Source of the DNA: Actinomadura atramentaria DSM 43919
GTDB taxonomy: Bacteria > Actinomycetota > Actinomycetes > Streptosporangiales > Streptosporangiaceae
Direction of reading: 5' to 3'
Assembly: GCF_000381885.1 (NCBI RefSeq)
Contig: NZ_KB907208.1
Span: 1 to 64,000, forward strand
DNA: 64,000 nucleotides
Within the stretch, counting starts at the first letter, position 1. Every line of letters starts with the position of its first letter. The notes under the pieces were generated by a model. It did not search any database, had not been told where the DNA came from, and was given only the letters and a program-made list of their open reading frames with translations. A program made the position numbers and the translations under genes. Below are positions 16,152 to 25,061 of the stretch, piece after piece.

Positions 16152-18521
16152 TCGGCGCGGCGGGTGCTCTCCGCGCATGGTTTTCCCGCGTCGCGGCGGG
16201 CGCAGCCACGCGTCCCAGCGCAGCGCGAGCGTCAGCAGCGCCGCCGCGCCGACCGCGATGCCGAGGGACGTCCCGCCGCCCGCGAGGTCGTGCGGCCACA
16301 GCGCGAAGAACCGGCGCAGCCACGGAACGGCGAGGACGACCGCGAACGCCGTCCCCATCGCCGCGACGAGGCCGAGCCGCCACCAGTTCCACGGCCGCGC
16401 GATCAGCACGAGCACCCACAGCGCCAGGACGAACAGCGCGATCGTCGCGGTCGTGCTGTCGTCGGCGTAGCGGGAGTCGCGGCGCGAGACGTTGATGCAG
16501 TAGCCCGCGAACGTCGCCAGGCCGCAGGTGAGCCCGGCGGGGATCGCGAACCGCAGCACGCGCGGGACGAACCCGGCGCGCGCCCGCTCGGTGTTCGGCG
16601 CGAGCGCGAGGAAGAACGCCGGGACGCCGATCGTCAGCGCGCTGATCAGCGTGATGTGCCGGGGCAGGAACGGGAACCGGACGTGGACCAGCCCGACGAG
16701 CACCGCCAGGATGATCGAGTACACGGTCTTGGTCAGGAACAGGTTCGCGACGCGCTCGATGTTGCCGAGCACCCGGCGGCCCTCGCCGACCACGTGGGGG
16801 AGTGTCGCGAAACTGTCGTCCAGCAGCACCACTTGCGCGACGGCCCGCGTCGCGCCGCTGCCCGAGCCCATCGCAACGCCGAGGTCGGCGTCCTTGAGCG
16901 CCAGGACGTCGTTGACGCCGTCGCCCGTCATCGCCACGACGTGGCCGCGCGCCCGCAGCGCCCCGACCATCGCGCGCTTGCGCTGCGGCGTGACGCGGCC
17001 GAACACCGAGTGCCGCTCCAGCTCCCGGCCCATCTCCACCGGGTCGTCGGGCAGCTCGCGCGCGTCCAGCGGCGCGTCGGCGCCCGGCAGGTCCAGCGAG
17101 CGGGCGATGGCGCCGACCGAGCGCGGGTTGTCGCCGGAGATGACCTTGACGGTGACGCCCTGCTCGGCGAAGTACCGCAGCGTCGCCGGGGCCTCCGCGC
17201 GGAGCCGCTGCCGCAGGACGACGAGCGCGGCGGGCCGCGCGGACGCGGTGACGTCGAGCGCGTCGGGGTCGGCGAACGCGCCGTCCGGGACGCCCGCGAG
17301 CGCGAGGACCCGCAGGCCCTCCGCGCCGAGCCGCTCGGCGCGCTCCCGGGCCGGGTCGCCCGCGGCCAGCAGCACGTCGGCCGCGCCGATCACCCAGCTC
17401 CCGCGGCCGTCGAACGCCGCGCCGCTCCACTTGCGAGCGGACGAGAACGGGACGTGGCGGGTCGTCTCCCACTTGGGTGCGGCGGCGTCGAGGCCGTCGC
17501 GGATCGCCGCCATCGTCGGGTTCGGGTCGGGGTCGGCCGCGACGAGCGCCGCCAGGACGGGCTCGGGATCGCCGTCGAGCGGGAGCACGCGGTCCAGGTC
17601 CATGCCCGGCTCGGTGAGCGTGCCGGTCTTGTCGACGCACAGGACGTCCACCCGCGCCAGGCCCTCGATCGCGGGCAGCTCCTGCACCAGGCAGCGGCGG
17701 CGGCCGAGCCGCACGACGCCGACCGCGAACGCGATGCTCGTCATCAGCACCAGGCCCTCGGGGACCATCGTGACGACTCCGGCGACCGCGCCGACCACCG
17801 CGTCCGAGGCGTTGCCCGCCGCCGCGAACTGGCTGACGAACAGCAGCACCGCCGTGGGGACGATCAGCCAGGTGACCCACTTCAGGAACCGGTTGATCCC
17901 GTTCATCAGCTCCGAGCGGGCCAGCGTGAACTTCGACGCCTCCGCCACCAGCCGCGCCGCGTACGCGTCCCGGCCGACGCGTTCGGCGGTGAACGCCCCG
18001 CTCCCGGCGACGACGAAACTGCCCGAGCGGACCGGGTCGCCGGGCCGTTTGAGCACCGGGTCGGCCTCGCCCGTCAGCAGGGACTCGTCGACCTCGAGCC
18101 CGGCGGCCTCCGCGACGGACCCGTCCACCGGGACGCGGTCGCCGCTGCCGAGCGCGATGAGGTCCCCGAGGACGACGTCCTGCTGCGGGACCGCGACGAC
18201 CTCGCCGTCCCGCACCACCCGGACCGGCGTCTCGCCGACGACCGCGAGCCGGTCGAGGGTCCGCTTCGCGCGCAGCTCCTGGACGATGCCGATCGCGGAG
18301 TTGGCGAGGATGATCCCGCCGAACAGCGCGTCCTGCCACGCGCCGAAGATCAGGATGAGGATGAACAGCGACCCGATCAGGGCGTTGAACCGGGTGAGAA
18401 CGTTCGCGCGGACGATCTCGCCCACCGACCGGCTCGACCGGCGCGGCACGTCGTTGGTCCGGCCGGCGGCCCGCAGCTCCGCGACCCGCGCGGCCGTCAG
18501 GCCCCGTCCCGCCTCCGGCAC
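16149..18521 (-). CDS. ctpE: P-type cation ATPase, CtpE-like
   Basis: About 790-aa P-type ATPase. The phosphorylation motif is DKTGTLTEPG, the A-domain motif is LLTGEADPV, and the hinge is TGDGVNDVLALKDADLGVAMG. There are about 10 membrane segments, including VVTMVPEGLVLMTSIAF. Remembered M. tuberculosis CtpE aligns along almost the whole length (QELPAIEGLARVDVL, VVGEGRRVLGNIERVANLFLTKTVYS). CtpE has been described as a Ca2+ uptake pump, so calcium import is the best inference. The start is uncertain: the frame continues upstream inside plsX, and GTG 18521, or a CTG overlapping the plsX stop, fits homologue N-termini (GLTAARVAELR). Confidence 0.88.
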   Translation of the reverse strand: MPEAGRGLTAARVAELRAAGRTNDVPRRSSRSVGEIVRANVLTRFNALIGSLFILILIFGAWQDALFGGIILANSAIGIVQELRAKRTLDRLAVVGETPVRVVRDGEVVAVPQQDVVLGDLIALGSGDRVPVDGSVAEAAGLEVDESLLTGEADPVLKRPGDPVRSGSFVVAGSGAFTAERVGRDAYAARLVAEASKFTLARSELMNGINRFLKWVTWLIVPTAVLLFVSQFAAAGNASDAVVGAVAGVVTMVPEGLVLMTSIAFAVGVVRLGRRRCLVQELPAIEGLARVDVLCVDKTGTLTEPGMDLDRVLPLDGDPEPVLAALVAADPDPNPTMAAIRDGLDAAAPKWETTRHVPFSSARKWSGAAFDGRGSWVIGAADVLLAAGDPARERAERLGAEGLRVLALAGVPDGAFADPDALDVTASARPAALVVLRQRLRAEAPATLRYFAEQGVTVKVISGDNPRSVGAIARSLDLPGADAPLDARELPDDPVEMGRELERHSVFGRVTPQRKRAMVGALRARGHVVAMTGDGVNDVLALKDADLGVAMGSGSGATRAVAQVVLLDDSFATLPHVVGEGRRVLGNIERVANLFLTKTVYSIILAVLVGLVHVRFPFLPRHITLISALTIGVPAFFLALAPNTERARAGFVPRVLRFAIPAGLTCGLATFAGYCINVSRRDSRYADDSTTATIALFVLALWVLVLIARPWNWWRLGLVAAMGTAFAVVLAVPWLRRFFALWPHDLAGGGTSLGIAVGAAALLTLALRWDAWLRPPRRGKTMRGEHPPRR

Positions 18522-18526
18522 CGGCG

Positions 18527-19873
18527 TCAGCCCGGGTTCTCGCCCCGGCTGAGCGCGGGCTCGTCGGAGTCGGCGGCGGGCTGGGCCGCGTCCGCGCCGG
18601 GTCTGTCTTTCGGGCCGGGCTTGTCCTTCGCTCGGCCGCGCTCGCCCGCGTCCGCGCCGGGCTTGTCCTTCGGCGCTCGGCCGCGCTCGGCCGCGTCCGC
18701 GCCGTCCTTGGACGACCGTCCGCGCTCGGCGGCGCCGTCCCTGGACGACCGTCCGCGCTCGCCCGCGTCGGCCCTCTCGGGCTCCGCGCCGCCCGGCTCG
18801 GCGTCCCGCTCCGGCTCGCGGTCGCGGTCGCCGTGCGTCCAGCGCCCGAACCGCGACGTCCGCGTCGCCGCGACCTGCTCGCGGATCTGCTCCACGATCT
18901 GCCCCGCCGCCAGCCCGTGCGCCAGCGAGCACGCCGACGTGATCGCCCGCGCGTGCGCCGCGCCGTGCGCGATCACCACGGTGCCGTTCAGGCCGAGCAG
19001 CACCCCGCCGCCGTAGCTGTCGGAGTCGAGCCGGTCGCGCAGCTCGTGCAGCCGCCGCCGCTGCAGCAGCGCGCCCATCCGCGCGGTCCGGGACGCGGTC
19101 ATGGCCGAGCGCAGCTCCGCGAACGCCATCCGGACCGTGCCCTCCATCGTCTTCAGCGCCACGTTCCCGGTGAACCCGTCGGTGACGATGACGTCGACCG
19201 CGCCGGTCAGCAGGTCGTGGCCCTCGACGTTCCCCGCGAACTCCACGTCGTGGTGCCCGGACGCCAGCAGCTCATGCGCCCGCCGCGTCACCTTGTTCCC
19301 CTTGCCCGGCTCCGCGCCGATGGTGAGCAGGCCCACGCGCGGCCGCGCCAGGCCGAGCCGGATGCGCGCGTACGCGGTGCCGAGCGCCGCGAACTGCAGC
19401 AGCGTCTCGGGCTTGACGTCGGCGGTCGCGCCGGAGTCGAGCAGGACGGTCGGCCGCGGCAGCGTCGGCAGCTCGACGGCGATGGCCGGGCGCAGCACCC
19501 CCTGCTGCCCCTTCAACCGCAGCCGCGACGTCGCGACGATCCCCGCCGTGCTGCCCGCCGACACCAGCGCCGACGCCTGCCCCTGTTTGATCAGGTGGCA
19601 GGCGATGGCGATCGACGAGCGCGGCTTACGCCAGCTCGCCAGCGCGCCCTCGCCCATGTCCAGCGCCTCGTCGGCGTGGACGATCGGGATCTCGCCCATC
19701 ACGCCGTGCCGGTCCAGCTCCCGCCGGATGCGCGGCGCCTGCCCCACCAGCACGAGCCGCACGCCGTGCTCGCGGACCGCCGCCACCGCCCCCGCGATGA
19801 TCTCGCCCGGGGCGTGGTCGCCGCCCATCGTGTCCACCGCGATCGGTGCCGGACGTGCCGCGTCGCGGATCAT
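18527..19873 (-). CDS. plsX: phosphate acyltransferase PlsX with repetitive charged tail
   Basis: 448-aa protein. Residues 1 to about 340 are PlsX, which makes acyl-phosphate from acyl-ACP for phosphatidate synthesis (IAVDTMGGDHAPGEI, ADEALDMGE, VSAGSTAGIVA, GFTGNVALKTMEGT). The last ~100 residues are a hydrophilic low-complexity tail of degenerate units such as AERGRSSKDGADAAERGRAPKDKPGADAG, absent from typical PlsX (~330 aa). ATG 19873 has a GGAG ribosome-binding site. The ctpE-like gene begins within or directly after its stop codon. It is not next to acpP/fabD here. Confidence 0.93.
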   Translation of the reverse strand: MIRDAARPAPIAVDTMGGDHAPGEIIAGAVAAVREHGVRLVLVGQAPRIRRELDRHGVMGEIPIVHADEALDMGEGALASWRKPRSSIAIACHLIKQGQASALVSAGSTAGIVATSRLRLKGQQGVLRPAIAVELPTLPRPTVLLDSGATADVKPETLLQFAALGTAYARIRLGLARPRVGLLTIGAEPGKGNKVTRRAHELLASGHHDVEFAGNVEGHDLLTGAVDVIVTDGFTGNVALKTMEGTVRMAFAELRSAMTASRTARMGALLQRRRLHELRDRLDSDSYGGGVLLGLNGTVVIAHGAAHARAITSACSLAHGLAAGQIVEQIREQVAATRTSRFGRWTHGDRDREPERDAEPGGAEPERADAGERGRSSRDGAAERGRSSKDGADAAERGRAPKDKPGADAGERGRAKDKPGPKDRPGADAAQPAADSDEPALSRGENPG

Positions 19874-19967
19874 GGCGGCTCCAGGGTGGGCGGGGCGGGA
19901 CGGACGCGCCGCGGGTCACCGCAGCTCATCGCATGGTAGGACGTCCGTCCGCGTGCCCCGGCCCCGG

Positions 19968-20378
19968 TCAGCCGCCCTTCCGGCAGCCCTTCCCGAGGCA
20001 CGGCGCGTTCTGCACGACCGGCGAGCCCGCCACCAGGATCGTGAAGTAGTGCTTGGCGGACGCCTCGTCGCCGGTGCCGATGACGTCCACGGCCTGCTTG
20101 TTCGCCGTCGTGCCGGAGCACGTTGCGCGCAGCCGCTTCTTCGTCCAGCCCGGCAGGTCCGCGCAGCTCAGCGGACCGCCGAGCGCGACGCCGCGGGACT
20201 TCAGCTCGGCGGTCGCGGCGGCGGGCAGCGCGGAGCGCAGCTTGGTCTGGGTCGGGTAGCGCAGTTCCTTGGCGGTGGCCAGCAGGACGCCCGTGACGGC
20301 GCCGCCGACGACGGCGAGGGACACGACGCCCAGGATCAGGGCCTTCACACGGGTGATCTTCACAGTGGAGTTCGTCAC
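19968..20378 (-). CDS. small membrane-anchored/exported protein
   Basis: 136-aa protein with an N-terminal membrane segment (about residues 13-35, ALILGVVSLAVVGGAVTGVLL) and an extracytoplasmic domain with four Cys (LSCADLPG, RATCSGT, NAPCLGKGCRKG). The layout G-V-A-L-x-G-x-x-x-C and the C-terminal D/P-CLGxGC are shared with the lipoprotein encoded at 20435-20806, so the two are paralogues. I do not recognise the family. Two disulphides are likely outside the cell. Confidence 0.75.
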   Translation of the reverse strand: MTNSTVKITRVKALILGVVSLAVVGGAVTGVLLATAKELRYPTQTKLRSALPAAATAELKSRGVALGGPLSCADLPGWTKKRLRATCSGTTANKQAVDVIGTGDEASAKHYFTILVAGSPVVQNAPCLGKGCRKGG

Positions 20379-20434
20379 CCCGGGACACGCCGTGCAAGCC
20401 TCGCTTTCCGTATCCGGGACGAGCCGTTAGATGA

Positions 20435-20806
20435 TCAGGGATTTCGGTGGACGCAACCCAACCCGAGGCAATCCTGGCGGAGCACGACGCGGTCCCCGAC
20501 CGTCACGACGTAGTCCTCCAGGGGGTCGGTCTGGCTGACCCGCGCGGCGCGGCCGGTCACGGTGACCGGGTCGCCGCCCGCGGTGCGGCCGGTGCAGCGG
20601 ATCGTCAGCATGTCGTCGCCCGCCCGCTTGGGGAACTCGCAGGACGGCTTGCCGCGCAGCGCGATGCCGCGCGCGCCGAGGTCGTCGACGGTCCCGTCGC
20701 GGACGGCGTTGCGGTACGCGCCCTCGGAGATGTGCTGCATCACCCGGCAGCCGCCCGCCGACAGCGCGAGGACGGCCGAGCACAGCAGCGCGAAGACCCG
20801 CGTCAC
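20435..20806 (-). CDS. small lipoprotein, paralogue of the neighbouring protein
   Basis: 123-aa protein with a signal sequence and lipobox (LALSAGGC), then an extracytoplasmic domain. GIALRGKPSC, DMLTIRCTG, VTVTGRAARV and the C-terminal DCLGLGC mirror the 20.0-20.4 kb protein. GTG 20806 overlaps the upstream hydrolase stop by 4 bp, so it is co-translated with it. The function is unknown. Confidence 0.78.
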   Translation of the reverse strand: MTRVFALLCSAVLALSAGGCRVMQHISEGAYRNAVRDGTVDDLGARGIALRGKPSCEFPKRAGDDMLTIRCTGRTAGGDPVTVTGRAARVSQTDPLEDYVVTVGDRVVLRQDCLGLGCVHRNP

Positions 20807-21654
20807 CGCGCGACCTCCCGCACCGCCGCCGCGACGGCCTCGGGCCGGTCGTACATCACCATGTGCCTGCTCCCGGGGAGTTCCCGCCGCGCGCCGCGCG
20901 GGCTCATCGCGGCGAGCCGTTCGTGGCGGCGCGCCCACGTCCGCCGCGTCCCGGAGTCCTCGCCGTCCGACGCGGTCAGCACGACCAGCGGGACGGGCGG
21001 GAACGGCCGCCGTTCGCGCAGCTCGATCAGGTCGGCGGCCATCGGCGCGTACGCCAGCCACTCGGCGGCGAGCGCGCCGAGCACGGCCGGCCGCGCGTAC
21101 ACCGCCCGGACGAGCGCCGCGCGCACGCGCGGGATCGTCCGCGACACCAGCCGCAGCACCGCGCGCCGGACCGCCGGGCCGACGAGCAGCGGCAGGCCCG
21201 TCGCGGCGACCGCGTAGCCGAGCGGGCGCGTCAGCGGGACCGCCCGCGCCGCCAGCCGCCAGAACGGGCCGGGCCGCTCGTCCTCGAAGCTCGGGTCGAC
21301 CAGCACGACGCCGGACACCAGGTCGGGCCGCAGCCGCGCGGCCGCCTCGGCGGAGAACGCGCCCATCGAGTGCGCGACGAGCGTCACCGGGCGGCCCGCG
21401 CGCTCGGCCAGGGCGATGAGGACGTCCGCGTCGCGGCGCAGCGTCGGCGCGGCGCGCGCGGGCCGGCTGAGGCCGAGCGACGGCCGGTCGAGCACGGTCA
21501 CCCGGAACTCGCCGCCGAGCAGCGCGGTGACGGTGCGCCAGTCGAACCACGCCCCGCCGAGCCCCGACGTGACGAGCACCGGCGGCGCGTCCGGCGCGCC
21601 GTGCTCGGCGACGTGGACGCGTTCGCCCGCGGCGGCGACGAGCAGCGTGGTCAC
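20803..21654 (-). CDS. alpha/beta hydrolase
   Basis: 283-aa alpha/beta hydrolase. The oxyanion region is VLVTSGLGGAWFDW, the nucleophile elbow is VAHSMGAFS, the acid is in VVLTASDGED, and the His is in GSRHMVMYD. GTG 21654 overlaps the DUF998 gene stop by 4 bp and the lipoprotein gene follows with a 4-bp overlap, so the three form one unit. The substrate is unknown. A role on a membrane lipid or peptide is only a guess from the neighbours. Confidence 0.88.
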   Translation of the reverse strand: MTTLLVAAAGERVHVAEHGAPDAPPVLVTSGLGGAWFDWRTVTALLGGEFRVTVLDRPSLGLSRPARAAPTLRRDADVLIALAERAGRPVTLVAHSMGAFSAEAAARLRPDLVSGVVLVDPSFEDERPGPFWRLAARAVPLTRPLGYAVAATGLPLLVGPAVRRAVLRLVSRTIPRVRAALVRAVYARPAVLGALAAEWLAYAPMAADLIELRERRPFPPVPLVVLTASDGEDSGTRRTWARRHERLAAMSPRGARRELPGSRHMVMYDRPEAVAAAVREVAR

Positions 21655-22364
21655 CGGGCGGCCTCCGCGCTCTCGGGGACGCGGCGGCGCGCGACCCGCC
21701 CGGCCCGCCAGTCCAGGAACAGCGCCCACGCGATCACCAGCAGCATCAGGCACAGGATCACGATCTGCACGCGCTGGATGATGCCCAGCCACCGGCCGAA
21801 GATCATCGCGACCAGGGTCGTCGCGCTGGTGACCGCCTCCGCCGCCGCCAGCGGCCACGCCCACCGGGCCAGCACCGGCCACCAGCCGTACCGCCGCGCG
21901 GCCAGCCCGAACAGGAACATCGCGATCAGCGCCATCGTGATCACGCCGGTGCTGGTGACCTCGTGGAAGTTGTGCGAGAACGACAGCGTGTCCGCCCGTT
22001 CCCGCAGCGCGCACCACGTCTCCAGGCTGGGCGCGCAGTCCAGCGGGAACGACGCGTCGCCGATCGCGGAGATCCCGAACAGGCCGAGGAACGCCCACGC
22101 GGCCGTCGCCAGCGGACGCCTGCGCAGCGTGAGCAGCGCCGTCGCGGACGAGACGATCACCATCGCGCCGGTGATCATGTCTCCCGCGTTGTAGAGCACG
22201 TGGTACGGCTGGTCGACCGCCGACAGCTCGCTCGCGTAACCGTTGATCGAGTCCAGTTTCGGGCTGAGCCAACTCTCCAGCGCGAAACTCGCGTACGTGA
22301 AACAGGACGCGGCCAGCAGCAGGACGGCGAACAACGGCACCCGGCCAGGTCCGTCCTCGCGCAC
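21651..22364 (-). CDS. DUF998 family membrane protein
   Basis: 237-aa integral membrane protein with about six segments starting at VPLFAVLLLAASCFTYASFAL. The DUF998 features are the SELSAVDQPYHVLYNAGD loop, FLGLFGISAIGDASFPLDC and FHEVTSTGVITM. GTG 22364 has GAGGGGG 7 nt upstream. The open frame further upstream is Arg-rich and artefactual. The function is unknown. Confidence 0.85.
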   Translation of the reverse strand: MREDGPGRVPLFAVLLLAASCFTYASFALESWLSPKLDSINGYASELSAVDQPYHVLYNAGDMITGAMVIVSSATALLTLRRRPLATAAWAFLGLFGISAIGDASFPLDCAPSLETWCALRERADTLSFSHNFHEVTSTGVITMALIAMFLFGLAARRYGWWPVLARWAWPLAAAEAVTSATTLVAMIFGRWLGIIQRVQIVILCLMLLVIAWALFLDWRAGRVARRRVPESAEAAR

Positions 22365-22581
22365 AGTGGCCCCCTCGCCCTGCGGTCGGTCTTCCTGATC
22401 AGTATGACCCCCTCGGCGCGGAATGCCGCGAGGGCCCGCCCCTTTCACGGACCGTGACCGGCGCGCGGGCGTCGATTCGGTCGCGCGCCGCCGGGGCGTC
22501 CCGTACGTGCGGGGTCGCTGACCTGGGGGCACGTCAATCGGCCGTTCCGGGTCTTGCGTCGCCCGGCGGGGCGGGCGTTTC

Positions 22582-22630
22582 AATGGGTGTGTCCCATGCC
22601 CCGCCCGTCACGCTCCGCGACGGGCGGGGC
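22582..22630 (+). promoter_or_regulatory. two hairpins in the kamA leader region
   Basis: A small hairpin (atggg / cccat, 22583-22597) is followed by a perfect 12-bp stem gccccgcccgtc / gacgggcggggc (22598-22609 and 22619-22630) with a 9-nt loop, 39 nt before the kamA start. If transcribed it would be very stable. It could be an attenuator, a protein site, or simply a terminator separating the divergent genes. Confidence 0.45.
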
Positions 22631-22668
22631 GGGGCACCGACCCCGCCGAAACAGAGGAGACCCGACAC

Positions 22669-23985
22669 GTGACACTGGTGAACGACGCGGCTCCCGCAGC
22701 GCGATCCACCGGTCGCAAGTTCCGCGCCTTCACGGCCAAGCACCTGGAGGAACTGACCGCCCGGGCAGGGCTGAACGCCGACGAGCGCCTGGCGACCCGC
22801 GCGGTCGCGACCGTCCTGCCGTTCCGGACGAACGCCTACGTCCTGGACGAGCTGATCGACTGGTCCAGCGCCCCCGACGACCCCATCTACCGGCTGGTCT
22901 TCCCGCAGCCGGACATGCTCCCCGAGGCGGACGTCGCGCACCTGTCCGGCCTGCTGCGCCGGGACGCGTCGAAGGAGGAGGTCGAGGCCGCCGCGCACGC
23001 CGTCCGGATGCGCCTGAACCCGCATCCCGCCGGGCAGCTCGAACTGAACGTGCCGAGCTTCGGGGACGGTCGGGTCCCCGGCATGCAGCACAAGTACGAC
23101 GAGACGGTGCTGTACTTCCCCAAGCAGGGCCAGACCTGCCACGCCTACTGCACGTACTGCTTCCGCTGGGCGCAGTTCGTCGGCGAGGCCGACCTGAAGA
23201 TGGCCGGGGACGACGTCACACAGCTCCGCGACTACCTTGTCGCGCACCCGAGCGTCACCAGCGTCCTGTTCACCGGCGGCGACGCGATGATCATGGGCGA
23301 GCCGGTCCTGCGGCGCTACGTCGAGCCGCTGCTCGCCCTCGACCAGATCGAGTCGATCCGCATCGGCACCAAGTCGCTCGCGTACTGGCCGCAGAAGTTC
23401 GTCACCGACCCCGACGCCGACGCGATGCTGCGGCTGTTCGAGGAGGTCGTCGCCGCGGGCAAGACCCTGGCGTTCATGGCGCACTTCTCCCACCCGCGCG
23501 AGCTGGAGCCGCTGATGGTGGCCGAGGCGTGCCGCCGCATCCGCGACACCGGGGCCGTCGTCCGCACCCAGGCCCCGCTGATCCGGACGATCAACGACGA
23601 CGCCGGGACATGGGAGACCATGTGGCGCGTCCAGACCCGGATGGGCCTCGTCCCGTACTACATGTTCGTCGAGCGCGACACCGGGCCGCAGGACTACTTC
23701 GCGGTACCGCTCGCCCGCGCGTACGAGATCTTCCGCGACGCCTACGCGAACGTCTCGGGGCTGTGCCGCACGGTGCGCGGCCCGTCGATGTCGGCGACGC
23801 CCGGCAAGGTCTGCGTGGACGGCGTCGTGGACCTCATGGGCGAGAAGGCCTTCGCGCTCCACCTCATCCAGGCGCGGGACTCGTCCCTCGTCGGGCGCCC
23901 CTTCTACGCTAAGTACGACGCGGACGCCGTGTGGCTCGACGATCTGCGTCCCGCGTTCGCGGACCGCTTCCCCTTCCAGGACTGA
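22669..23985 (+). CDS. kamA: KamA-family radical SAM aminomutase
   Basis: 438-aa radical SAM/PLP protein. The [4Fe-4S] cluster motif is CHAYCTYCFRW (CxxxCxxC), and the SAM-binding glycines are in SVLFTGGDAMIM. YDETVLYFPKQGQTCH and RTQAPLIRTINDD are typical of lysine 2,3-aminomutases. The expected PLP lysine lies in SATPGKVCVDG; classical KamA has a longer glycine run before this Lys, so the protein belongs to a divergent branch. The substrate (lysine, glutamate or other) cannot be told. GTG 22669 has GAGGAGA upstream. No beta-lysine acetyltransferase or acyltransferase partner is adjacent. Confidence 0.85.
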   Translation: MTLVNDAAPAARSTGRKFRAFTAKHLEELTARAGLNADERLATRAVATVLPFRTNAYVLDELIDWSSAPDDPIYRLVFPQPDMLPEADVAHLSGLLRRDASKEEVEAAAHAVRMRLNPHPAGQLELNVPSFGDGRVPGMQHKYDETVLYFPKQGQTCHAYCTYCFRWAQFVGEADLKMAGDDVTQLRDYLVAHPSVTSVLFTGGDAMIMGEPVLRRYVEPLLALDQIESIRIGTKSLAYWPQKFVTDPDADAMLRLFEEVVAAGKTLAFMAHFSHPRELEPLMVAEACRRIRDTGAVVRTQAPLIRTINDDAGTWETMWRVQTRMGLVPYYMFVERDTGPQDYFAVPLARAYEIFRDAYANVSGLCRTVRGPSMSATPGKVCVDGVVDLMGEKAFALHLIQARDSSLVGRPFYAKYDADAVWLDDLRPAFADRFPFQD

Positions 23986-24337
23986 TCCGGTCGGCGGCGC
24001 CGTCTCCGCGGCGCCGCCGACCCGGAAGACGCCGTGCGGCGGCCTTTCCGGCCCGCGTGTTCCCCTTCCCGGTGGATGCGCCGTGGCGCGCCTCGTCCTG
24101 GCTCTGTCCCTGCGCCTCGTCGTCGCCGTGCCGGTGCTCGATGACGGCGAGGACGCGTGCTGACGGGAACCGCAGGACATGTACCTCACGGCCCGTCCGC
24201 GTCACCTCGCTGACGCGCAGCGTTCCGTCGCGTTCGGTGATCTCGATCCGGCGTCCCGCCCGGGCGGCGGTAAGCTCGAAGGTCTGCGTCGTGCCGCAGC
24301 CGGCGTCCATGACGATCTCGGCCCTGTCACCCTGCAT
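23909..24337 (-). CDS. hypothetical protein, 3' end antisense to kamA
   Basis: 142-aa protein. ATG 24337 has an excellent AAGGAG 6 nt upstream. The first ~70 residues look like a folded beta-rich domain (AEIVMDAGCGTTQTFELTAARAGRRIEITERDG, then VLRFPSARVLAVIEHR). The rest is Arg/Gly-rich and reads antisense to the last 77 bp of kamA. I do not recognise a family. The start and the first half are well supported. The basic tail could be read-through of a frame with no stop, but no earlier stop exists. Confidence 0.65.
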   Translation of the reverse strand: MQGDRAEIVMDAGCGTTQTFELTAARAGRRIEITERDGTLRVSEVTRTGREVHVLRFPSARVLAVIEHRHGDDEAQGQSQDEARHGASTGKGNTRAGKAAARRLPGRRRRGDGAADRISPGRGSGPRTRDADRRATRRPRRT

Positions 24338-24471
24338 GGTCGCTCCTTTCGTTGGAAGCGATCCCATGAGATCCCGGTCGGCGGACGGCTCGCACACCGA
24401 ACTCCGGCCTGTGGATAACTCGGGAGGCGGGCGCGTCCGGGCCGCCCCGCGCCGGGGCGGCCCGGACGCCG

Positions 24472-24993
24472 TCAGGACGCGTACGTCGGTACGAGCTTCG
24501 CCCGCGCCAGCGTGTGCGCCGTGATGTTGAACCCGACGACCGCGGGCATCGTGTCGGAGTCGACGCCCAGCGACTCGACGTCCAGCGCGTGGACCGTGAA
24601 GACGTACCGGTGCGGCGCGCCGGGCGGCGGGGCCGCCCCGCCGAACGCCTTCACCCCGTAGTCGTTGCGGGCCTGCACGCCGACTGCGGCGTCCGGGACG
24701 CCCGCCCCGGCGGCCAGCTCGGTGACCGACGCCGGGACGTCGAACAGCACCCAGTGCCAGAACCCGCTGCCGGTCGGGGCGTCCGGGTCGTAGCACGTCA
24801 CCGCGAAGCTCTTCGTCTCCGCCGGGAACCCCGACCACGCCAGGTGCGGCGAGCGGTTCCCGCCGCTGAAGCCCCAGTCGTCGAAGACCTGGGCCTCGGC
24901 GAGCGGCTCTCCGTCGGCGATGTCGGAGCTGGTGAGCGAGAACGACGGGACCTGCGGGAGATACTCGTCGGGAAGCGGGGCCTGCGCGCTCAT
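24472..24993 (-). CDS. YbhB/YbcL-type PEBP family protein
   Basis: 173-aa phosphatidylethanolamine-binding/Raf-kinase-inhibitor-like protein. The ligand-site motifs are [31 protein letters not shown] and [12 protein letters not shown]. No signal peptide is seen. ATG 24993 has GAGGAGA 8 nt upstream; an in-frame ATG at 25020 lacks one. The physiological role of bacterial members is unclear. Confidence 0.93.
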   Translation of the reverse strand: MSAQAPLPDEYLPQVPSFSLTSSDIADGEPLAEAQVFDDWGFSGGNRSPHLAWSGFPAETKSFAVTCYDPDAPTGSGFWHWVLFDVPASVTELAAGAGVPDAAVGVQARNDYGVKAFGGAAPPPGAPHRYVFTVHALDVESLGVDSDTMPAVVGFNITAHTLARAKLVPTYAS

Positions 24994-25061
24994 GGGCGGT
25001 CTCCTCGTCCGTTGATCCATTGGCCTCCCATACCTATCAGGGAGGCGATCACACGGCCGGG

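Noticed and set aside
14311-19016. Very long frames overlapping argS, ctpE and plsX (minus 14311-18339; plus 14559-19016)
   Set aside because: GC-bias artefacts: Arg/Gly/Asp-rich, no motifs, and fully overlapping genes with clear catalytic motifs.
21655-22272. Extended N-terminus for the alpha/beta hydrolase
   Set aside because: It reads through the DUF998 gene in another frame; the GTGA overlap at 21651-21654 gives a natural start.
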